A DNA stretch of 64,000 nt, taken from the NCBI GenBank assembly GCA_002336895.1, contig DDFC01000023.1, positions 1 to 64,000 on the forward strand. Direction: 5' to 3'. Below are positions 1-5,792 of the stretch, one piece after another; position 1 is the stretch's first letter, and each line of letters begins with the position of its first letter. The stretch is from Verrucomicrobiaceae bacterium UBA1938. Lineage in GTDB: Bacteria > Verrucomicrobiota > Verrucomicrobiia > Verrucomicrobiales > Verrucomicrobiaceae. Under the pieces are notes generated by a model. It saw only the letters and a program-made list of their open reading frames with translations, was not told the DNA's origin and ran no database searches. Position numbers and translations under genes: made by a program.

Positions 1-7
1 TTCAAAG

Positions 8-1546
8 TTAATAACAGGCTCTAACGTCGACTCCATGATTCATCATGACTTGACGAATAGAGTTTTCCAACTGTGGCACGAGCAGGTGCGATGAAATCAC
101 AAAGTCACCGTGCATGCCCGCATGAATTCCTTTTAAAAAGATCGCCTCATGACCTTCTGGCACAAAAGGATTGTCTTTCACCATGAATTCCAAATCACCC
201 AAGCTTGGGAAATGCTCATGGAGTATTTGGAATCTCGCTGGTTCAATATATCCTAGTGCACGTAGACTCCAATCTATTTGAGCAGCCTGACTGAACATTT
301 CCTGCTCCATCTCATCCTCATACTCATCGGGACTGACAGAAAGAAGCCCTTTACGCCGAAGCACCACACGCCCAGCGTCGTCCATTATGGACGCACCGAA
401 TAAGTGAACCAGTGGATGTTTTTTTGCGAGTTCCTCGATTCGTCGCCTCAAATCAGCTGGATTGGACAAGACTGTGCCGAAAGCGAAACGCAACAATGCT
501 GTCCGAAGGTCTTTCCCAGCAACATGCTTCTCAGCTGCCCGCACGCAAGGTGTGATGTCGTGCTCCATATGATGCTCCGACATCTCGCTTCCAATCTGTG
601 ATTGATACTCTGTCAACTTTGTCTTGAGTGCTTCGATGAGGGCTTTCTCCTCCCCAGCCCTGCGAAGCGCCTCAATCCCTCTAGCTTGAAACTCGGCGGC
701 GACCATGAAGCTAGCGTGGGATCCGCCCAACCTTTGCTCAGCTTCTCGAATATGTGTCCACGCTGCTTTTTTTGCACAACGTGCAGAATCATCTGGCTTC
801 TTGTTCTTGTGATATAGCGTGGCAGCCACTTCCCAATATGCCCTAGCTCGATCCCAATCGGTACTCGATTCCGCCCGCTGAGCGACTTCTTCTGCCAGCG
901 TGATCACTTCGAAATCATCTCCACCCCGAAAATCGATATAAACTTGCATGAAATGCTGAAGACGAAAGCTCTCGTCAGCAGTGCGACGTTTGATAGTAGC
1001 CATGAGTTCATAGACTGCCCTTTCAAAAAGTGGTTTGCTCCTCCCCAACATTGATGCAAGCGTCAGCGCCCGGAAGTGAGCATCACGCGCGGCGTGCCAA
1101 GTGTGTTCGTTATCGAGTTCACCAACGGAAGCCAGATAGTATTCGGAGGCTTCTTTTGCGTCATTGTGATTTTTCCTGCATACCCAAAGCACATCAAAAA
1201 GACGCGCCTTCAATATGGGGCAGTTGACTTTGGCAGTAATAATTCGAATCGCATCTAGTTCATTTTGATCCAAATCATCTGGAATGGGCGAACGTCGACC
1301 ATCTATAATCATCATCGCCCGATATGGGCGGGATCGTTCAGCAAAGGTCGGATAAAAACCCGTAACAATGGATAGGAGTCGTAATGCGTCCGCCTCAATC
1401 ACTAAACCCGCCGCCCGTGCCTCAGTGGATGCATTGGAATAATCATGACTGCGCGTTGAGCAATCTGATCTTCCGGACGAAGGCAGGAGGGATTCAACAT
1501 CGACATTAATCAACTGCGCCAGTTCGTGTGGAAAGTAATTTGCCAT
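8..1546 (-). CDS. DUF4209-like protein, apparently cut short by a frameshift
   Basis: 512-residue, mostly helical cytoplasmic protein with no signal peptide or membrane segment. The last ~45 residues (FLKGIHAGMHGDFVISSHLL, then a VPQLENSIRQ stretch) resemble the DUF4209 motif around a conserved His/Leu-rich helix, but the frame stops a few residues later (TAA at 8-10), well before such a domain would normally end. In the neighbouring frame the sequence after NHG continues openly to the window edge as ESTLEPVINFE, which fits the family better, so a one-base shift near 30-36 is likely. The start is the ATG at 1544-1546. It is divergent from the DUF4062-TOPRIM gene, and both lie in an AT-richer patch than the rest of the window. 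The function of DUF4209 is unknown; assignment by motif resemblance only. Confidence 0.6.
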   Translation of the reverse strand: MANYFPHELAQLINVDVESLLPSSGRSDCSTRSHDYSNASTEARAAGLVIEADALRLLSIVTGFYPTFAERSRPYRAMMIIDGRRSPIPDDLDQNELDAIRIITAKVNCPILKARLFDVLWVCRKNHNDAKEASEYYLASVGELDNEHTWHAARDAHFRALTLASMLGRSKPLFERAVYELMATIKRRTADESFRLQHFMQVYIDFRGGDDFEVITLAEEVAQRAESSTDWDRARAYWEVAATLYHKNKKPDDSARCAKKAAWTHIREAEQRLGGSHASFMVAAEFQARGIEALRRAGEEKALIEALKTKLTEYQSQIGSEMSEHHMEHDITPCVRAAEKHVAGKDLRTALLRFAFGTVLSNPADLRRRIEELAKKHPLVHLFGASIMDDAGRVVLRRKGLLSVSPDEYEDEMEQEMFSQAAQIDWSLRALGYIEPARFQILHEHFPSLGDLEFMVKDNPFVPEGHEAIFLKGIHAGMHGDFVISSHLLVPQLENSIRQVMMNHGVDVRACY

Positions 1547-1816
1547 CTTTTATCTATTAGCATGCCAAGACGAATGACAAAGTTCGTTATCGTTTAATCA
1601 CTGGGCTTTTAAGTCCCATCCCGCAAGAGGAAGCCCCGCCATTTTCTGGCGGGCTCCAAGCAATATTCCCGATACAAAATTGCCTCACTTGGTTGACGAT
1701 GCTCATAATGACGATCAAGCTAAATGTAATGAAGTTACAGCAAACCTGCTGGCAATCACGGATGACATCACCGCTTTTTTAATGCGTATTACAAAAGTCG
1801 AAGCCGAAAAAAACAA
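1547..1816. other. Divergent intergenic region with two hairpins and an ORF remnant
   Basis: It holds two small stem-loops: 1602-1618 (TGGG...CCCA with an inner CTT/AAG) and 1632-1655 (AGCC[C]CGCCA, loop TTTTC, TGGCGGGCT). The second looks like a factor-independent terminator stem but has no clear T run. A stop-free frame from 1578 runs into TGA at 1818-1820, overlapping the ATG of the next gene as ATGA. It has no ATG before 1782 and probably is the decayed tail of a gene, or a short leader (see the separate entry). Confidence 0.5.
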
Positions 1817-1820
1817 ATGA
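1680..1820 (+). pseudogene. Possible 3' remnant of a gene coupled to the DUF4062 gene
   Basis: Reading back in frame from the TGA at 1818-1820 gives an open frame with protein-like composition (for example LLAITDDITAFLMRITKVE near the end) whose stop overlaps the ATG at 1817-1819 by ATGA. The only in-frame start candidates are TTG at 1680 and ATG at 1782 (12 codons). ATGA overlap is typical of translationally coupled genes, so this may be the tail of a former upstream partner that was truncated. It may also be chance; the frame is short and no family was recognised. Confidence 0.3.
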
Positions 1821-2911
1821 AAATATTTTTATGCTCTACCTCATTTGATCTCGAGGACCTCCGAGCCTTAGTAGTGGATCGATTCCGGAACAGGCATGAG
1901 TTCATCCATTTTGAGGATGCCGCATTCCCATCCCGTCGTGGATTACACTCTCACGACCAATGCATTGAGGCAGTTAAACAGGCCGATGTGGTCATCTGCA
2001 TCATCGATCGGCGCTACGGTGGTCACTATCGAGGGACAAGATTGTCAGATTTCCCCGACCAGACTGTTAAAATTAAATTCAAGGTCGAAAATGAGAATAG
2101 GACTGTAGATGCAAAGATTCTAACGAGAGATCTCAGCATTTCATGGTGTGAATTGCTCACTGCGTTTCGTGAAGAAAAATATGTGATCACGTTCGCTCGC
2201 AAACGCACCATGGACGAAAAGGCAACGCGCCGGAAAAATCAGGGAGTCGCTGATTTCAAGCCAGCGCACGTCGAAGACGTCCGAGTTTTTGACCTTTTGG
2301 ATTGGATCACCAAACAACCGAAGGACAACTGGATCATTCCCTTTGACAACGCGGTGGATTTTCTTGCCAAACTGGAGAAATGGCTCGCCGTCGCGGATGC
2401 TTCAATGGTGATACCTGCAACACAGGAATCTAGAGGCAACAAACCGATCATTGTTGTCGTGGAAGGGCAGGTAGACGCCCTAGTCGTCAGAGTGATTGCC
2501 AGCAAGTACGTGGTAAACCGAACAGTTTCCTTCGTTGTAGCCCAAGGAAAGCGCGCCCTTTTAGGGAACTTGAAAATCTACACCAAAGCCTTCCATGACG
2601 CTGCTGGAATAATTGTCCTTGCTGATGCCGATACAGAAAACGCGGCAGACATCGAAGCCCAGAGGGTGCAATTTAATCAAATCATTGGCGAGTCCGAACG
2701 CACCGATACAAAAGTTGTTTTTGCAGTGCCCGAAATAGAGACATGGCTCGGAGAGGCTGGTATCAAACTGAGTCAAATACACAATCACAAAACGTTGCAC
2801 GACATTCTCTATCGCTTCCAGGAAGAAGTAGAACATAGAAAGTTGGCAGTCCCGTCACTGGCTGAATTTATAGCTATGCTAATAGACCTAGACACGAGTC
2901 ATGAAAGCTAG
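1817..2911 (+). CDS. DUF4062 - TOPRIM two-domain protein, candidate defence protein
   Basis: 364 residues, cytoplasmic. Residues ~1-75 form a DUF4062 domain: the start MKIFLCSTSFDLEDLRALV, then CIEAVKQADVVICII followed by a YGG turn, is the usual strand-helix pattern of this family, which is distantly related to TIR/SLOG-type Rossmann folds. Residues ~213-330 look like a TOPRIM domain of the DUF4276/OLD type: acidic strand VVVEGQVDA (conserved Glu), VLADADTEN (DxD) and VPEIETWLG. TOPRIM domains carry out metal-dependent phosphodiester chemistry; DUF4062 proteins are often found in prokaryotic immune loci. A role in phage or plasmid defence is inferred, not shown. Codon use is AT-richer than the following genes, which suggests transfer. 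Start at ATG 1817, overlapping an upstream TGA. Confidence 0.65.
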   Translation: MKIFLCSTSFDLEDLRALVVDRFRNRHEFIHFEDAAFPSRRGLHSHDQCIEAVKQADVVICIIDRRYGGHYRGTRLSDFPDQTVKIKFKVENENRTVDAKILTRDLSISWCELLTAFREEKYVITFARKRTMDEKATRRKNQGVADFKPAHVEDVRVFDLLDWITKQPKDNWIIPFDNAVDFLAKLEKWLAVADASMVIPATQESRGNKPIIVVVEGQVDALVVRVIASKYVVNRTVSFVVAQGKRALLGNLKIYTKAFHDAAGIIVLADADTENAADIEAQRVQFNQIIGESERTDTKVVFAVPEIETWLGEAGIKLSQIHNHKTLHDILYRFQEEVEHRKLAVPSLAEFIAMLIDLDTSHES

Positions 2912-3206
2912 GTCGAAAATGGGGTCAGGCAAATAATTGAAAAATTTAATACACCTAAACATGCACTAACCGGCGGCTAGTTCAAAAGGTCCCTTCGCCC
3001 CTCGCTAGCTTGTTAATAGGCTCTCTTCCCGTCCAGCCGAAGCCACGTTCCCATGCGGTTACATCCCTTGATCCCCCGCCAGCCGCTTTTAAAGGCAGAA
3101 AGGCACAACCTCAGAACGTCCGCCAGCGGCAATCTCCAGAAATCCGCCCCACCCCGGAGCAGCGACACACGCGTGCTCAGTCATATCCACCAGCAAAGAT
3201 CTTCTG
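2912..3206. other. Intergenic boundary between AT-rich patch and GC-rich chromosome
   Basis: No gene is supported here. Base composition changes from AT-rich (aattgaaaaatttaataca) to GC-rich near 2970-3050, marking the right edge of the accessory patch. The string TGGGGTCAGGC at 2921-2931, just after the DUF4062 gene, resembles a motif I associate with intergenic repeats, but I found no second copy in this window. Confidence 0.4.
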
Positions 3207-3578
3207 TCATTCCGGACTCAGCAGCTCCCACGGAAAATCGCCAGGAAACGACTTCTTGATCCTCGCCCTCTCCTCGGGATCAGGCACATCCGTGCGGCTC
3301 ATGTCGATGATCACATGCCAGCCCACATAGATTCGTTTCAGGTAGTGGATGTATCCCATGTCCGGCAGAAAGGCCGGAATCGCATCTGTGCCATCTTCAA
3401 ATTCCGGCGAGCATTCAACCAAGCAGTAATCACCGCACACCTTCAGGCACTCGATCTTCAGCACAATCGCCTTGGGCAGCTTCTTCTCAGCATATTTTCG
3501 ACTCCCCATTCGCCCAAGCTCCAATTCAAAGAGCCTTTCTCTGCGGTCTTCCAATCTCTCGCGGTGCAAATCCCCCAT
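3207..3578 (-). CDS. Conserved-looking hypothetical protein
   Basis: Up to 123 residues, soluble, no signal peptide. The first ~23 residues are charged and may be untranslated, since a second in-frame Met at residue 24 (MGSRKYAEKKLPK) gives a more normal N-terminus. The body has alternating strands (AIVLKIECLKVCGDYCLVEC, then YIHYLKRIYVGWHVIIDMS) and ends PGDFPWELLSPE. I do not recognise the family. It is a lone minus-strand gene opposite the upstream region of the transporter. A coding role is favoured over the overlapping plus frame because composition is protein-like and the transporter has a better start downstream at 3795. Confidence 0.55.
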   Translation of the reverse strand: MGDLHRERLEDRRERLFELELGRMGSRKYAEKKLPKAIVLKIECLKVCGDYCLVECSPEFEDGTDAIPAFLPDMGYIHYLKRIYVGWHVIIDMSRTDVPDPEERARIKKSFPGDFPWELLSPE

Positions 3579-3794
3579 CCGCCCGCCTTCCGCTACAACC
3601 TTCCGTGTATTCAGTTCATTCCGTGGTTAAAAAACTCTGCCCACATGACCCCGCCGCTGCACCATGCAGCCCTCCCGGTCTCCTCAGTCCCCAACTTTTT
3701 TGCGTTTTTTTGCGCCTCTTTGCGGCCACTCTTCTCCCGAACTCAAACCCCAACGCACTTGACCGCATGGCACAAAAGATGTTCCCCTCCCCGC

Positions 3795-5360
3795 ATGCCT
3801 GACTCCCCAGCCGCACCTTCTTCATTAAAGCAGACCATCCTGCGCGGGGCCGTCCTCGCCCTCTTCTGCTGGGCCGTCGGCTGGATGGCCATGACCAAGC
3901 TCGCCCTCGGTGTCGTCGCAGGCTGCGTCATCGGCGGGGCCACCTTCGGCATCGGCCTCTACGCCATCGCCAATCTCAAAGACGCCCCCGCCGGACTCTG
4001 GGTCACCTTCGGCCTCAAGCTCCTCAGCGTCACCGGCTACAAAATCATGATGGTCGTCATGGTCTCCTACCTCATGAAAGACTGCGGCCTGACCGATGCC
4101 GAAGCCCAGCACGGCTACCTGCTCCTCGGCCTCCTCATGTCCAGCAGCACCCTGCTCGCCGGAAGCATCACCGATGCCATCGGCCTTCGCCGCACTCTCA
4201 CCATCGGCGTCTCCCTCGCCGTGCTGGCGCGCCTCATCATGATCTCCGTCTCCCAGCCCTGGCTGGCCCTCACCGCAGGCCTCATCCCCGTGGCCGTGGG
4301 AGAGGCCCTCTGCACCCCCGTGCTCGTGGCCGCCACGCGCAAGTTCAGCACCTCCGAGCAGCGCAGCGTCGCCTTCTCCGTCTTCTATGCCCTGCTCAAT
4401 CTCGGCTTCATGGCCGGATACTTCATCTTCGACGGCATCAAGCAGGGCGGCGGCGGCGGCTCCACCATCCACCTCTTCGGCGGCGACCACAGCATCCAGC
4501 GTGTCCTCTTCGCCGTCAGCGCCGGCATCGAGCTCCTCATGCTCCCCGTCCTCCTCCTCCTCCGCGAGCGCGAAGCCCCCGGCGAAAACGCAGGCGACTC
4601 CGCTCATGCGCAATCGCTCACCGTGATGGGCGCGGTCAAAAAATCCGCCCATCTCTTCTCCATGCTGCTCAAGCATCCAGGCTTTCACCGCCTGCTCGTC
4701 TTCCTCGCAGTCATCGGCCTTCTCAAAATCGTCTTCAGCATCATGGACGGCGTCCTGCCCACCTTCCTCGAACGCGAGCTCGGCGTCGAAGGCGGCAAAC
4801 GCGCCGGACGCGCCAACGCCGTCAACAGCGTCCTCATCCTCATCCTCGCCCCCATCGCCGGCATCCTCACCCGCAAGATCCCCGCCTACCCCATGGTCAT
4901 CTTTGGCGGCTTCATCACCGCCCTGTCCTTCATCTTCCTCGCCCTCCCGCAATCCGTCTTCCAAGGCCTCGCCAACGGCTCGCTCGGTCAGTGGGTCATC
5001 CGCGGTTACTTCGACTGGCAGGGCGCCGCCCATCCGCTCTTCCTCACCGTCGTCCTCTGGCAGGTCGTCTTCTCCATCGGCGAAGCCTTCTACTCCCCGC
5101 GCGTTTACGAATACGCCGTCTCCATCGCCCCACGCGGCCAGGAAGCCAGCTACGCCGCCCTCTCCGCCGTCCCCCTCCTCATGGGCAAAATCACCACCGG
5201 CGCCGTCTTCGGCTGGCTCCTCACCCGCTACTGCCCCGCCGAAGGCCCCCGCGACACCGCCACCATGTGGACCATCGTCGGCTCCCTCGTCCTCCTCGCC
5301 CCCCTCCTCCTGCTGCTGCTACGCCCCTTCATTCGCATGAAAGAAGAAGGTAAAGAATAG
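3795..5360 (+). CDS. POT/PTR-family MFS transporter (peptide-transporter-like)
   Basis: 521 residues with about 12-14 hydrophobic segments, inner membrane. The loop LLAGSITDAIGLRRTLTIG matches the POT-family GGxxADRxxGxRRTI signature, and the segment with AFSVFYALLNLGFMAGYFIF resembles the second PTR2 signature, so a proton-coupled oligopeptide or related small-solute symporter is likely. The first helix reads FGLKLLSVTGYK, where classical members have the proton-coupling ExxERFxYY motif; the acidic residue is missing, so substrate or coupling may differ. The frame stays open upstream to 3315, but that part overlaps the minus-strand hypothetical gene and has no transporter character; ATG 3795 (MPDSPAAP) is the better start. 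It stands alone and is followed at once by a GC-rich palindrome that could end transcription. Confidence 0.8.
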   Translation: MPDSPAAPSSLKQTILRGAVLALFCWAVGWMAMTKLALGVVAGCVIGGATFGIGLYAIANLKDAPAGLWVTFGLKLLSVTGYKIMMVVMVSYLMKDCGLTDAEAQHGYLLLGLLMSSSTLLAGSITDAIGLRRTLTIGVSLAVLARLIMISVSQPWLALTAGLIPVAVGEALCTPVLVAATRKFSTSEQRSVAFSVFYALLNLGFMAGYFIFDGIKQGGGGGSTIHLFGGDHSIQRVLFAVSAGIELLMLPVLLLLREREAPGENAGDSAHAQSLTVMGAVKKSAHLFSMLLKHPGFHRLLVFLAVIGLLKIVFSIMDGVLPTFLERELGVEGGKRAGRANAVNSVLILILAPIAGILTRKIPAYPMVIFGGFITALSFIFLALPQSVFQGLANGSLGQWVIRGYFDWQGAAHPLFLTVVLWQVVFSIGEAFYSPRVYEYAVSIAPRGQEASYAALSAVPLLMGKITTGAVFGWLLTRYCPAEGPRDTATMWTIVGSLVLLAPLLLLLLRPFIRMKEEGKE

Positions 5361-5368
5361 GTAGGTAG

Positions 5369-5390
5369 GGCGGGCTGTCCCCAGCCCGCC
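5369..5390. repeat. Palindrome, 9-bp arms, TCCC loop
   Basis: Arms GGCGGGCTG (5369-5377) and CAGCCCGCC (5382-5390) around TCCC. It sits 8 bases after the transporter stop, so it can act as a transcription terminator or mRNA 3' end stabiliser. Its loop matches other palindromes in the window. Confidence 0.8.
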
Positions 5391-5462
5391 GCCGTCGAAG
5401 CCCAAGGCCGCCAAACAACCAGCGCCCCCTGACCGGAAATCCCCTTCTCAGTAGTTAGTACC

Positions 5463-5480
5463 CGGGGCATTCCTGCCCCG
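5463..5480. repeat. Palindrome, 7-bp arms, TTCC loop
   Basis: Arms CGGGGCA (5463-5469) and TGCCCCG (5474-5480) around TTCC; same design as the 5369 and 13545 palindromes. Confidence 0.75.
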
Positions 5481-5501
5481 TCCGCCTTCTTTACTGGGAG
5501 C

Positions 5502-5519
5502 GCCGGTGTCCACACCGGC
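5502..5519. repeat. Palindrome, 8-bp arms, CC loop (TCCA centre)
   Basis: GCCGGTGT (5502-5509), CC, ACACCGGC (5512-5519). A GGAG / CTCC pair just outside partly extends the symmetry. Confidence 0.7.
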
Positions 5520-5548
5520 TCCGGCCGCACGTCCCAGCGCCGCATCCT

Positions 5549-5613
5549 CCCCCACCTCACTCCGTCATAAACAGCCGCCTGCGTCAGCTGCAGCTTGTCC
5601 GCACGCCCCGCCA
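5549..5613 (-). repeat. Partial duplicate of the SNF2 helicase 3' end
   Basis: These 65 bases repeat 5785-5860 (stop codon and last ~22 codons of the helicase gene) almost exactly, lacking 11 bases (cgcctgaatat in the original). The two copies are direct repeats bracketing 5614-5784. This suggests either a local tandem duplication or insertion of the intervening DNA. Confidence 0.85.
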
Positions 5614-5649
5614 CTCACCAGGCCCAAGCCAATCCAGCATCCCTGCGAA

Positions 5650-5724
5650 GGTAAAATGATTGAAGTCAAAAATGATTCTTCCACCCCGCGAATCTGAAAT
5701 GATTTTACCCCTCATCATTTTACC
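5650..5724. repeat. GGTAAAATGAT inverted repeat
   Basis: GGTAAAATGAT at 5650-5660 and its complement ATCATTTTACC at 5714-5724, with a further AATGATTTTACC-like string at 5698-5709 and AATGATT at 5671-5677. This AT-rich island sits inside a GC-rich intergenic region, between the two copies of the helicase 3' end. Confidence 0.7.
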
Positions 5725-5792
5725 ATCAATCCGTCATCCAATCGCAGCGCCCCGCAATCGACTATTCAGTCACCGCTCAAACATCCCCCACC

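Larger units (their letters stand above)
5361..5792. other. Repeat-rich intergenic region
   Basis: No gene is supported. It contains three perfect palindromes (5369-5390, 5463-5480, 5502-5519), a 65-base partial copy of the helicase gene's 3' end (5549-5613) and an 11-base inverted repeat GGTAAAATGAT (5650-5660) / ATCATTTTACC (5714-5724). It looks like a landing site for small elements between two convergent genes. Confidence 0.7.

Noticed and set aside
1602..1655. Two adjacent hairpins resembling a structured RNA such as a retron msr
   Set aside because: No reverse transcriptase gene is nearby and the stems are short; they are better treated as terminator-like structures.
3825..5033. 402-codon acidic minus-strand frame opposite the transporter
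   Set aside because: Asp/Glu/Gly-rich shadow of a hydrophobic membrane protein read in antisense.
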